Origin: Diplocarpon mali
Taxonomy: Eukaryota > Ascomycota > Leotiomycetes > Helotiales > Drepanopezizaceae
Assembly (NCBI GenBank): GCA_024741835.1
Contig: JAENRP010000007.1
Coordinates: 248,001 to 312,000 of the forward strand
Direction: 5' to 3'
Length of the DNA stretch: 64,000 nucleotides
In this document: piece by piece, positions 1 to 10,431 of the stretch
How the letters are laid out: every line of letters begins with the position of its first letter
Position numbering within the stretch: the stretch's first letter is position 1
The notes under the pieces: model-generated
Database searches by the model: none
Seen by the model: the letters and a program-made list of their open reading frames with translations, nothing else
Told to the model about the DNA's origin: nothing
Program-made: the position numbers and the translations under genes

Positions 1-1460
1 CAACCTGGCCATGGGTTTCCGCGCGGAGAAGTACTCCCCTGGAGCCGACGACTTGGTTGATTTCGAACATATAGATGGAACGTTCTCATGGAATAGCTTC
101 GTCACCGAAGTTGTTCAGTGGGGTCGATTGCGATTCAATGAAGTAATACAAATGATCGAGAACCAAGGGGGAATCGACAATGTTTCTCGATCCCTAGCAG
201 AACTCATAAAGAGCAACGATAGCCAAGGCTTCACACAGCTCCAGCCACCACTGTCCATCTCCCAACAACGTGGGCTATTGCCAGCACCAGAAATAAGGCA
301 AAGCAACGCAAGGTAAACCCACCTCGACAGTGGAGTTCTTTCATTATTCCTTAAGGCTGTAGACTGACCTTTTCTAGTAGCCTCTATGGTGGCCCTGGTA
401 CAGTTGCTTTCTTTGAGAGCCTGAAGAGACAGCCTGGCAACATCCCATCGTCTCGTCCTCAGACGCGCTCTAGGCAAGCGTCATCAGCTCCAGTACCAGT
501 TTTAGTTAATGCGAAGAAAGGCCCAAAATCCATGCAGGGCGCTGCCAACAGCTTTGAGCCAACCATGGATGATATGAATGAGGACCATGTCAATGATCAC
601 CCGCGTCCAACAGCCGAATATACTGCGGCTTGGGACCAGAACAGCAAAGAGAAAAATAAAGAGAATCATCGTCCGATCGCAAAGCCTGTCCCGAAGCGAC
701 GGCTGATAGACCCTCAGCCCAATGCCGAGCGGATTAGTAACGATTGGGATATCAGCCAGGAGGATGTTGCCGGCCCTTCAGCACCCAAACGTACTCATGC
801 TCGTGCCGAACGTGAGGAGACCGAGGAGAGCGAAGATCAGGGGTTCCAGGAGGACCAGAGATTACCGGACCCTACTCGTAGAATCGCTGCACCTCCGGCT
901 CGATGCTTCTCACATGTTGTGGATGAACCATCTCCACCTAAAAAGCCGCGGGTTAACCGCCGTGCGGTAAGCCCTCCTATCGAATTGGGAGTTGTGGTTG
1001 CGCGAAGACAAGAAACAGAAGGAGCTGTAAGAGCCAGAAGAGAAGTCCAAGACGACGACGAAGATGACGACGTCCCACCACCAACGGCGACCGAGCTCAG
1101 TGCTGCGGCGCGTAGCGCTGTCGCCCGCAGCGTAGGTCCTCGTGCTTATAGAGGGCGCATTCCCTGGTCAGATGACGACTCTGCCCGTCTCGAGGAGGGC
1201 ATAGAGGAACATGGTTGCAGTTGGGCTCTCATACACAACTCGAGAAGCTGGGACGTGGACCGTGGTCAAGTTGCCCTGAAAGACAGGGCTCGGAACTTGA
1301 AAGTCCAGTATCTCAAGTAAGTACAAATTATCCCCTCCCATCTTCACGGCTTGACTAACATCAGGGTAGAAATCGAATGGTTCTGCCCAGAGGTTTTGAT
1401 AAGGTTGCTTTGGGGAAGAAGGAGAAAGATCAAGTAAGGAAAGTTATTCCCGATTATGAT
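1..1460 (+). CDS. Myb/telobox-like DNA-binding protein, 5' end cut by window
   Basis: Exons are <1-312, 378-1316 and 1370-1460. The frame is open back to base 2, so the ATG at 11 may be internal and the gene probably starts outside the window. The middle is polar, charged and probably disordered, with basic patches such as KPVPKRR and PKKPRVNRR that could be nuclear localisation signals. The C-terminus carries one Myb/SANT-like repeat: W in RIPWSDDDSARLEEGI, then CSWALI, then the third-helix region QVALKDRARNLKVQYLK, which resembles the telobox motif (V-D-L-K-D-K-x-R-N) of fungal TRF/Taz1/Tbf1-type telomere binders. The last splice restores KNRMVLPRGF before the stop. Binding to telomeric or related DNA is inferred from that motif only; it could be a general Myb factor. 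Both introns have good GTAA donors. Confidence 0.75.
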
Positions 1461-2303
1461 GAATAGAAAGGAGGCTTCACTTGGGCTGGCGTTTGGCACA
1501 TTCAATACCCATCATTTCGAATAGGGGGCGTTGCAGTTGGATCTGAATACCAAGCGTGTGTTTTACGATGCTTGCATTCTTGCTCTACAAAATATTCGCT
1601 CTTGATCCTTTAGAAGACTGCCATCCCCCGACTCAGGCTTGAAAATCCCACCAGCGGTTTTCCCGCCTACGGACCCACGTGAAACAGAACTACTCCTCAG
1701 AATAACTTGGGGATGCCATCGTTGTACTTCAAATTTACTCGGGGAGCTTCGAGAGAGCTCGATTCTTCTCTCTCTCTCCACATAAGATTTCCAAGCCTGG
1801 GTAGCCATAAGTTAGGTACCTGGAATACACAACCTCCGGGGCTTGATTCAAAGCCCCATCCCAGGTACTTAATACTCAGAGTATGCCAGGCGTGTACCTA
1901 ACCAAAGCGCAAAGCAGGGAGCTGACCTGCCGGCACGAATCGCGCTAGGAAAAGCTTGATTATGTAAGTACCGTCTATACCTTATACTTGGTAGGTAGGT
2001 AGTAAGTTTATTCTCTATACTCGTCCTCGGCCTTCCTTGCTCAACGCCATGGGCAGCGTTGTCCCAACTTCACTTCACGTCCATTGCGACATGAATATCG
2101 GGCCTGGGGAAACACCCGTATTTCATGTACGAACGGGCTTTGCATGTCTACGCCGATGCTGAACGAGACTCAGCTCCTCTTCTCCGCAACCTGAGCCTCG
2201 CAGATCTGGATAACCCCGGACTCTGGTACCCCTTTCGCAGATGATCACTTGGAATATTGTTTTCGAAAGCCGAGTAAACCCGGCGATATATTTTTGTTCG
2301 TGA
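1461..2303. other. intergenic, no gene seen
   Basis: About 840 bp between the Myb gene and the Vps62-like gene, both on the plus strand. It should hold the 3' UTR of one and the promoter of the other. It contains TAGGTAGGTAG-like runs near 1990-2000, similar to TACCTACC words in several other intergenic stretches of this window. Open frames here are short and lack recognisable motifs. Confidence 0.5.
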
Positions 2304-3573
2304 ATGGAGAACGTCGATCTGATGACCATAGAGTGGTCACAGGCCGGCGAATGGGCAAAGGGAGAGAAGCAGCGAGTCCATGAAGAGATTGCGCAGGGAC
2401 AAATAAAACAGAAACCGGCAGCAAGATGGCATAACAGGAGAGTATGTCTGTCAGGGCTGTCTGCTTGCCATAGCATGTACTGATTAGCCTTCCAAGATCA
2501 TACTCACAGCCATCATTGTTTGCCTCCTGATGTGGCATCGAGTTATCTTCGCCCGACCTGTGACACGAACTCTGGAGGTGGCTGGAGTGCCTCAGTATGT
2601 CTTGGATTATGGTATACAAGAGCTTCCACCAAAAGTATATGAGCGGGAGTGCTGACGGTAATGCATAGCCCCATTGGTATGGCTCGACGACGGCGAAGCT
2701 TATTTTCCCTCCGATATTCTTGCCCAAGTCCAAAATACCCATCCAGATATCAATTTGACCATGATCAGAAACCTACCTCCCCTTACTTTGGAAAACCTCA
2801 ATATTCTAAACGCCTACGGTAACCATGGCAGAAATGTATATCTTACATCAAACATCAATGTCACGGACGAGCCCAAGTGGCTCACTGGCATTGTCCCCAA
2901 CTCCAAAGGCAGAACCCATAACGTTACCAGCTCTGTCATCATTGTCAACGATCGCGGAAATGGATGTGTCGATGCATTTTATATGTATTTCTATGCTTAT
3001 AACCAAGGCAATACCGTTCTCTTCCAAGAATTCGGCGATCACATCGGCGACTGGGAGCACAACATGATTCGTTTCAAAAATCAAAAGCCACAGACGATGT
3101 GGTTCAGTCAACATGAGAATGGCCAAGCTTTTACCTACCAAACTGTAGAGAAAATGGACAAGAGCATCCGTCCCATTTCTTACTCAGCGAAAGGCAGCCA
3201 TGCGAATTATGCCGTGCCGGGAGTACACGACCACTTGATCCCTGATCTCAACCTCCCCGCCGGGTTCCTGCAAGATCACACGAGCAGGGGCTTGTTATGG
3301 GATCCAACACTAAGTGCATATTTCTACAACTTCAATGGGAGTTCATCGACCTTTGAATCTATTAACGGAAGTCCGGTGGGAGCAATGTATTACCGAGGAC
3401 AATGGGGCGACCAGCAATACCCAGACAAAGATCCAAAGCAATCGCCCCCTTTCTTCGGTTTTCGGAAATTCGTTAGTGGCCCCACGGGGCCGTGGGATAA
3501 AGAATTGAATCGGACCAACACTTGTCCCGATAATGGGATTCTTTGTATCATCAGGGACCGTTTAGGTCCCTGA
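2304..3573 (+). CDS. VPS62: Vps62-family membrane-anchored protein
   Basis: Exons 2304-2441, 2488-2611 and 2669-3573 give 388 residues. The two small upstream exons are clear because the junction restores VLDYAPLVWLDDGEAYFPSD, the usual opening of the Vps62 domain. Residues about 49-62 (IILTAIIVCLLMWH) form a probable single membrane segment near the N-terminus, with the conserved domain on the far side. Family motifs include GNTVLFQEFGDHIGDWEHNMI, SQHENGQAF, and SAKGSHANYAVPG with its His and Ser residues. Several N-x-S/T sites and Cys residues near the C-terminus suggest a lumenal or extracellular domain. In yeast, Vps62 was linked to vacuolar protein sorting, but no enzyme activity is established for the family. 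The start is chosen because it is the only ATG in frame that keeps the membrane segment. Both introns are 46-57 bp. Confidence 0.85.
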
Positions 3574-4452
3574 CTTAGGCATGCCTTTGTAGAGATTAAG
3601 TTGAATTTCTCATTTTGATACCCAGCTGTGAAATTGGATTGACGTTCTGGATTGGACTATATCATTACAGGGATCCGGGCTGCGAATGGCGAAGACAAGA
3701 CGAAACGAGAGCCTGTATTTCTGGGATCTGCAGTTGAATATGATATGAGGAGTCGTGTCTCACTCGCCGGCTTAAGGTCCCGAGAGCCTCTCGCCCTGCA
3801 GAGGAGCAAGGCGTTGTACCTTTCTGTCTCCAATCAACCGCTTGCTCTCACCACAAGCACTTCTTGACCCGGTGCCGTCTCCTATTTACTTTCGGAGTTC
3901 GTATTTATAATTCACTTTCTTGGTTCCGTAATCCACGATCTCGCTCCGGAAGCCCAGCTTTCTCGTGGTCAATATAGTGAGATTGTCCACGGTACAGTTG
4001 GGACGTCTTCTGTGCAAGCCAAACCAAGTATGAGGCGTAGGCGAGAGAAGCCAGGGTCACTTCGGATCTGAATGACCAGTTCGATACCAGGCTACCACTC
4101 TCTCTACAGTACGTACAATCGCCAGCCAAGAAACCTGTTGTGATGTACGTTCTATCTCTCGAGAGAGAAAGGGGGAAAATATAAAAATATGAAATCTTGC
4201 CTTCTTCTCCAAGTCACTCTTGCATTATTCCCTGTCTTCATGTTCTAGGAGCAGCGGGGATGACTTTTGCTTCCACTCAAGGCATCACACTGCCACCTCC
4301 AGGCGGACACTGGCCTACAAAACAAACAAAGCAGAAGCTGCCAGTGTGCCATTCGCTGCGCTAGAGAACACCCCAAGACAAGTACCATAGCTCTATGATT
4401 TACAGCTACTGCCATGAACCCATATCCATATATCATATGCCCATGCCCATGC
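3574..4452. other. intergenic between convergent genes
   Basis: Roughly 880 bp between the ends of the Vps62-like gene and the oxidoreductase gene, which point towards each other. Both 3' UTRs must lie here. CT-rich and (CATATC)-like short patches occur at 4420-4450. I see no conserved frame. Confidence 0.5.
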
Positions 4453-5970
4453 TCATAAACTCCTTCGCCCCTTCTTAGTCTTAGGTAACAAATAATCACC
4501 ACCTATCATCGCCTTGTAAACTCCATAAAGACCCATCAACGGCCAGATACTCCAAAAGAGTGCCACCAGCCTAGCCACCCAGGACTCCTCCCTCAAGCTC
4601 CGCTCGCTCTGAACATCAACCTTCACCTTATCATACACACTCGGCAAGTAGCTCGCATGATACTTTTCTCTCAGCGCATCATACTTCTCCCGATTATATA
4701 TCTCGTCGAACTCCTGCTCTGTATAGTATGTATGCGCATACAACCATTTCTGGCCGCCGAGTGCATCGACCTTCTTCTCAAAAGCTCGGTTCCACTCTAT
4801 GAATTCTTCTCGGCGGGTCGGCCCGGGTCCCCAGACCCCAAAATTGAGCATCATCTCCGGTCTCTGCTGGTTCGTTTTCAGAACTTGCAGGCTGTGCGTT
4901 GACGCTATCTGGTTACCGCTTTGCTTGAGCGGACATAACCAGATGGGGTAGTGTTTGAAAGTGGTGTCGAGGTAGGACATGAATGTCTCGGCCTGTGTGT
5001 ATGGGATTGCAACGTCTTGAATGATGTAGAAGGAGGAAAGTCCGCTTTGGTGAAGGGCGTGGTACATAACGCGCGTGTGCATGAAGTAATCCAGGATGAA
5101 GCGGGTGATCCTGTTGAAGGGAGTGATGAAATACTTGTATGCGTATTTGGCGACCCAAAATCCGCCGCGGTCGTAGCGAAAGAGGTAGTCAACTATTGGT
5201 ATTATTTCTGTGACGGGCGATGTGCGGCTTTTCATGAGGCGTTCGACGTGGATGTAGAACCAGGGATCTGTCGGGCGGGTGAAGCCTTGTGTCTTGATAC
5301 CTTTTGGGACGTCGTTTGTAAGTCGGCCGACGCAAATGACACCGTAACCTTTTGAGTACATGATCCCATCGAGATAGTCATTGGAAGTGTCCTTGGTAGC
5401 TTTGGCAATTTCGATTTGAGCTTGAGAAATACTGGAAACGGGGTAGTACGTCAATTCCACATAAGTATTTGCTTCCATCAACTGGATCTCGAGGAGGGTT
5501 GTGACACCCAAAGTACCAAACGAGGATGCAGCACCAAAGAATAGATCTGAGTTTTCTGTTGCAGATGCTTTGACAGTTTCGCCATTGGCAAGTACCATCT
5601 CGATCCAATTGATAGTCCGATCAAAGAACCCGTACCGAAAAGAAGAGCTTTCACCCGCCGTTCCAGCAAAACCTCCCCCAACGGTAATACCTGGAAACTC
5701 CATCACAACCGGGGGAAGCAAGCCATGCTGTAGCGTGGCTTCGACAAGAGCATCCATAGGGACATTCGGTTCTACCAACGCAGTCATGCTCTTGGTATCG
5801 ACTTTGAGGACATTGGTGAGTCTGGAAGTATCTACGAGTCTGTCCCTCTGGTATTGGGATTTGCGAGTGCTATTTGTTGAGCCATGATATATCCGGAATG
5901 CCTCTTTTCGAGCATGGAATCTGCCAACGGCAGCAGCAATGTGAGCAACTGCCTTGTCATGGTTGTCCAT
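4453..5970 (-). CDS. DHCR24-like FAD-binding oxidoreductase (delta(24)-sterol reductase family)
   Basis: Uninterrupted 505-residue frame. An upstream ATG at 6042 would add 24 low-complexity residues read from a TA repeat, so the start MDNHDKAVAHI is preferred. The N-terminal half is a PCMH-type FAD-binding domain: VDTSRLTNVLKVD, ALVEPNVPMDALVEATLQHGL, then MEFPGITVGGGFAGTAGESSSFRYG, the flavin pyrophosphate-binding region of the family. The C-terminal half matches the sterol-reductase branch (QDVAIPY, LCPLK, NFGVWGPG, GGQKWLYAHTYYTEQEFDEIY). In animals and plants these enzymes reduce the sterol side-chain C24 double bond with NADPH. The substrate in a fungus, whose main sterol is ergosterol, is not evident. 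The membrane anchor of human DHCR24 is missing at the N-terminus, while a hydrophobic stretch (LVALFWSIWPLMGLYGVYKAM) lies near the C-terminus. It is divergent from ELP6. Confidence 0.85.
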   Translation of the reverse strand: MDNHDKAVAHIAAAVGRFHARKEAFRIYHGSTNSTRKSQYQRDRLVDTSRLTNVLKVDTKSMTALVEPNVPMDALVEATLQHGLLPPVVMEFPGITVGGGFAGTAGESSSFRYGFFDRTINWIEMVLANGETVKASATENSDLFFGAASSFGTLGVTTLLEIQLMEANTYVELTYYPVSSISQAQIEIAKATKDTSNDYLDGIMYSKGYGVICVGRLTNDVPKGIKTQGFTRPTDPWFYIHVERLMKSRTSPVTEIIPIVDYLFRYDRGGFWVAKYAYKYFITPFNRITRFILDYFMHTRVMYHALHQSGLSSFYIIQDVAIPYTQAETFMSYLDTTFKHYPIWLCPLKQSGNQIASTHSLQVLKTNQQRPEMMLNFGVWGPGPTRREEFIEWNRAFEKKVDALGGQKWLYAHTYYTEQEFDEIYNREKYDALREKYHASYLPSVYDKVKVDVQSERSLREESWVARLVALFWSIWPLMGLYGVYKAMIGGDYLLPKTKKGRRSL

Positions 5971-6430
5971 TGCGGACCAAAGTGACAGACTAAGAGCGGA
6001 GCTGGTGTATGATATATATATATATATATATAATATACACACAGGGAGGATCTATCATGTGCGTCAGTTTGGAAAGTAGACTGGTCGGGATTTGGATACG
6101 AGGACCTCAGTCGAACGCACTTAAATTTCTCAGAACCTGTTACGCCGAAGGGAGCCAAAAGCCGACACCTCCGAGAACTCTGAAGGTAAAAGGACTCACA
6201 ATAAAAAGGGACTCAAATGCGCCAAACATACACAATGCGAAATCAAAAAGATATAGAACTCTGTCTTGCCCTTCACATACAAAGGACCTGATGCGGAAGT
6301 GGATGGCCCAGCGCGGGACGTCTCAGATCTGAAGGCTTCATCGCTGGACTGCACGTGACAGGCCTTGGCTCCAGCAGCACAACTTGTTCATCGTTCCAAC
6401 ATTATTCCAGAACGTCTACATCAAAAAGAT
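5971..6430. promoter_or_regulatory. divergent promoter region, oxidoreductase / ELP6
   Basis: A 460-bp segment between the start codons of the DHCR24-like gene (leftward) and ELP6 (rightward). It must hold both 5' UTRs and promoters. It contains a TA repeat at 6012-6032. No specific operator could be identified. Confidence 0.5.
6012..6032. repeat. (TA)n microsatellite
   Basis: Ten or so TA units just upstream of the oxidoreductase start codon. Translation of this repeat explains the YIYIYI residues in a spurious N-terminal extension of that gene. Confidence 0.9.
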
Positions 6431-7403
6431 ATGTCTTCACGAATTCCGCCACTATTGGAACCATACCTGGCCTTCCCTTCAGAGGCGTCTCTGATTCTCC
6501 TGACCAGCGTCCTGGGCGCCAGCTCCAACTGGCTCGTCCTGCGTTTTCTTCACAGCGCTTTGATTAGATCAGATGTCACTTCTGAAGGCGAGATAGCTCA
6601 TGAGGATGAGCGGAAAGTAGTACTAGTGAGCTTTATGAGAGATCTGAATTTCTGGAAAGAGAATGCTAGGAGACTGGTAGGTATCTTGGTTTCATCCGTT
6701 ACCTTTCTAGAAGTCAAGGCGGGTTTATAAAGAATATTTGCTTAGGTATTGCTTCTTAGGGCTTGGATCTTGATAAGATGGGGAATAAGAAGAGATTCGC
6801 GTTTGTAGACGGTTTGAGCGGAATGTTTCTCCCGCGGCGGAATACCGCTGCTACGACGAGGATTGGAGAAAAAGTTCTGGTCAGTCAAAACCTTGAGAGC
6901 GTGTCCTCAGAGATCCAAGATGCCATACGTGAGTTGAAGGACTCGCAAGGTTCTGGGAAAGTCTTGATGGTTATCGACCAGTTGGACTTCCTGTTAGCAG
7001 CTGGAGGAGAGCAGGTTGGAGTTGTTGAAATTGGAGAGATGCTGCTGGGTTTGCGAGAGGTATGTTACATCTTCATGAATCGTATCGTGTTGTTCTCAAT
7101 TGTATTTAGATCACACACGCAACTGTCATTTCTGTCTCGGCCGATCAGCCACTAGGCGCAATTCATCATACACCTCTGGAGTCTGATCATGCTCTTTTCT
7201 TGTTAGGTACGGCACATCAGGCGGATTTCATCATGAGTTTGAGATTGCTGGATACCGGGACAGCAAGAGATGTCAGCGGGGTGCTGAGGATCACGGCTGG
7301 AGATGAAACAGAGCAAAATCTCCAGAAACGGACTGAGGAAAGAGAGCTGCTATACCTCGTTGGCGGAGATGGTGGGGTAAAAGTTTTCGAGAGAGGCCAA
7401 TAA
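6431..7403 (+). CDS. ELP6: Elongator complex subunit 6
   Basis: Exons 6431-6676, 6760-7059 and 7110-7403 give 279 residues, close to yeast Elp6 (about 270). Start MSSRIPPLLEPYLAFP is preferred over an ATG 22 codons upstream because family members begin with a similar PxLxxYL segment. Elp6 is one of three RecA-like subunits (Elp4-5-6) that form a hexameric ring in Elongator, which modifies wobble uridine in tRNA (cm5U pathway). Seen: hydrophobic strand SLILLTSVLGASSNWLVL in place of a Walker A, SFMRDLNFWKENARRLGLDL, FVDGLSGMFLP, the strand KVLMVIDQLDFLLAA at the Walker B position, and VISVSADQPL. The lack of a P-loop is normal for Elp6. Both introns keep the frame and have GTAGGT/GTATGT donors. 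Confidence 0.88.
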
Positions 7404-7712
7404 ACATCGCAATACCGATCCAAATAACGAGTCGCACCCGAAGCTTTGTTCCACGCCCAGATATCATAATGTTTTGATCACAGTGTACTGCTCTTGTTTT
7501 TGTGCCAGAGTAGTTTGATTTCCGTTTACAGACCATGGAAGCAATGCGTAAACCCCAAATGAACCGGCCATATGATATCTCCACAGATCACCCTGCAGCC
7601 GAAATCCCATTTTTGCAATTCATGGCATATCGCTAGCATGACTGCAGGCCTGAAGACAACATGAACAAGTCGTTCCGTAATACTTCCCAGTTCAACTCCG
7701 CTGATGATTGAT
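7404..7712. other. short convergent intergenic region
   Basis: About 310 bp between the stop codons of ELP6 (plus) and the eL37 gene (minus). It will contain both 3' ends, and nothing else is visible. Confidence 0.5.
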
Positions 7713-8238
7713 CTATTCGGCCTTGACGGAAGGTCCTTTCGCGTCCTTTGGTGCACCAGTTTGGAATCCGTTCTTGAATCGTCTGGGAACACCCTTCAAG
7801 TGTCTCATTCGTCCGGTGCCAGTAGTCTTCCTGCGCTTGGCCTTTTCTCCCCAGTTGTCTATATCTACGTTAGCACCTGGCTCTAATTATGATGTCTAAT
7901 CCACCGTTTCGGAAGACAAACATTTTCTAGTCTTCGCTGCAGGGTATCCACACGAGGAGCAGGTGTGCTTTTGAATGTGGAGGGATCGACGACCTGGAAA
8001 ATAGCCTGTTAGTCCCGGATTTCGCGGCATGTCGTCCGGATTGGCTCCGATTCCAACTTCCGAGGTCGGTACGCGCATTAAAGGGACTAACCGCAACGTC
8101 TACACAAGGTGTGCGTCTTGTTGTCTGAAAAATAAGAGTTAGCTGTCGAATTTCAAGCGAGAGAAACCGCAAGAAGATGGCACAAGTAGCAAAGGAGGGC
8201 TCACGGCGTTTCCCGAAAGATCCCGTTCCTTTCGTCAT
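7713..8238 (-). CDS. RPL37: 60S ribosomal protein eL37
   Basis: Four exons on the minus strand: 8205-8238, 8092-8124, 7922-7993 and 7713-7858. Together they give 94 residues, the usual size. The spliced product starts [19 protein letters not shown] and continues [20 protein letters not shown], then [20 protein letters not shown], and ends GPSVKAE. The two CxxC pairs (LCRRCG and CSSCG) form the family's zinc ribbon. The protein binds 23S-like rRNA near the exit tunnel in the large subunit. Long introns relative to exons, and a first intron only 11 codons after the ATG, are typical for fungal ribosomal protein genes. Every splice site was fixed by the very conserved protein sequence, so this model is among the safest here. 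Confidence 0.95.
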
Positions 8239-9197
8239 CTTGACTGCGATTGACTGGTTGTCGAGATGCTTATCGTCAGGTTGTTGTCGTTGATCAGCTG
8301 CAATCCCAAGATCTTTCGCGGTTACCGAAATTCAACTGTGTGGCCGTTAGCTCCAATCTAAAAATCTAGCGAGATACACGTGACATATGCCCCTGCGCGG
8401 GGATGAGTGGACCCACCCGAGATCCAAACCCCTCCCTTCCAACTCAGATACTAATAATTCCATAATTCGTCTGATCAACCAGTGAGTTTTGTCTTAGGTA
8501 CGAGCAGGTTCATCTGAAAAACGGGTTGGGATTCACTTTTTATTTCTACCATTCCTGCAGTGTTCTTCGGCTCACAGGATGTCTACACTAGCAGGTGCCC
8601 CAAATCATTGCTTGAAGACATGGCAAACCATCCCATGCCGAGTTCAAAGCCATGAGAGCTTTCAAATCACTCGCGGAAAATACTTTGGCTTACCCGGTAA
8701 CATCACGTGAAGGTCAACGTCAATTCTTTTGAAGTGAATTTAGCTAATAAAGGTAGCTAAACTCTGGCAGATTTTGTTCCATTTACCTGAACGTCATTTC
8801 AATTTTCAAGTAGTTTGGGTACCTTCGATAATTTTCTTTGGCCTCGGCTACGTGATTCAGAATGTAAGCATAGCATAGCGAAACGATCATCTGAACTATA
8901 GGATACTCAACATGGTAAGTGGCAAATCTGTAAGCTTTTGGAAACAGGATTTCTGTCGTCTGGCATACTTGACTCGTCCTTACCCGACTATCTTGGCTTG
9001 CAAGTTGAATATCAATGAAATTTCACGTCCCAATCATGGGGAGAGGCAGTGCAGAGATTCCAGTACAGGAACAGAACCCAGAACTCCAAGTTCATTGAGT
9101 ATCTACAAACTCAACACATACAGTATCATCTATGGCCTCGCAAACTCCTTCCTTCCATCCCATGGGTATGTTTGCATTATTTTCAGCCCAATAGCTC
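8239..9197. other. intergenic upstream of eL37
   Basis: About 960 bp holding the promoter of the ribosomal protein gene on one side and the 3' end of SOS7 on the other. I see no conserved frame. A poly-pyrimidine-rich tract directly upstream of the eL37 ATG is expected for such genes but is not pronounced. Confidence 0.45.
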
Positions 9198-10089
9198 TCA
9201 GCCTTCCACTCCCAGCATCGCCTTCAAACCACCCTCAACACCTCTCCACCATCTACCTCTCTCCTCAAGGTCATCACCAACACCACCCAGCGCCTCTTCC
9301 TTTCTCCTCTTAGCCTCCCTCGCCGATGCTGTACTACCTAGCCTCTTGGCCTCCAACGGCTGCAGCTCAGCGTTCAATCTCTCCAACTCCTTCGTCTTCC
9401 TAGGAACCATGACTTGCAACTGTTCTAACTGCATATCCAGTTCAGCCCGTTCCCTCTCGCGCTCCTCGATAGCCGCAAACGTCTTGTCTAATGGCATATT
9501 CAATCTCGGGCTCAAGCCTGGTTGTTGCTCTGCCTTCAGTTTCTCGATATTGGCTTCAAGTCTTTGGATCGTCTGTGGCAGTTCCTTCAGCTGTGAGGTC
9601 TGCATCTGGACATTTTCGTATTTCTGGCATAGCTCACGACCCCTCTTTTCCAATTCGGCGACGAGCTCTGCTACATCGGTCTTTTGGGACTTCAGAGCTG
9701 CTTTTGAAATAGAAAGAGACGCCTCGAGTTCGACATTCTCCTGATGCTCCACAACTAGGGGTGGATCGCCTACAATAGCGCGAATGAATTTCTCTTTAGT
9801 GACTTGTTCGAGGTAAGAGAAGCGAAGTTTTGAGAAGAGTTCCTCCTATGATTAGCATTGTGGAAGCTCAAGAGTCACTGGGAAAAAACACCTTGTAATG
9901 TGCCAGATCTGCCTGAAGACTCGCAGGAGTTGGATTGTCGAATACATCAGCAGACACGTCCGAGGTCCGCTCCCCAGATTTCTGCCTAAGCTCTCCCCAG
10001 ACAGGCTCACTGAGCTTAATTATAGATAAACCGTGTTCTTTTTGAGCTTCTAAGAGTAGTTCCAAGATTTCCTCGTGAGATTGGGCCAT
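9198..10089 (-). CDS. SOS7: Kinetochore protein Sos7-like coiled-coil protein
   Basis: Exons 9892-10089 and 9198-9845 joined over a 46-bp phase-0 intron give 281 residues. The junction restores LQADLAHYKEELFSKLRFSY followed by LEQVTKEKFIRAIVGDPPLV, the hallmark of the Sos7 family. The remainder is a long coiled coil (LEASLSISKAALKSQ, VAELVAELEKRGRELCQKY, LKELPQTIQRLEANIEKL, ERERAELDMQLEQLQVM). In fission yeast Sos7 is the partner of Spc7/KNL1 at the outer kinetochore and counterpart of yeast Kre28 and vertebrate Zwint. That role is inferred from the family. The start MAQSHEEILELL lies 342 bp from the start of the divergent RS-protein gene. Confidence 0.82.
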
Positions 10090-10431
10090 TTTGGTCGGTA
10101 ACTTTCCGAGAGGTCTGGACCAGAATGCGAAAGGGGTGGTTGGAATAGTGAGAAAAGAATTTTACCGCGGCTGGAAGTTAGAGGGAGGAGTAGCGGAAGT
10201 TTTGATCAACGTTCTGCGAAAATTATATGGTGTTGATTGTGGTCCACGATATTGAAAGAGGCCTCGCGATCGCCTTGTTTACATTCAGCCTTGCATGCCA
10301 AGCCTCAATCCAATACACCGCCCGGAAATTGAACGACGCTAACCGTCACACGATCTGTGCCTGCCATAGCCATGCTGACCTCGACATACCAATCTTTTTA
10401 AAAAGTCTCTACATAATTCATCCCGTCGACT
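10090..10431. promoter_or_regulatory. divergent promoter region, SOS7 / RS-rich gene
   Basis: A 342-bp shared upstream region between two outward-facing genes, both with nuclear products. No factor-binding site is claimed. Confidence 0.5.

Noticed and set aside
115..477. Antisense frame in the Myb-like gene
   Set aside because: Shadow of the plus-strand coding sequence and its intron.
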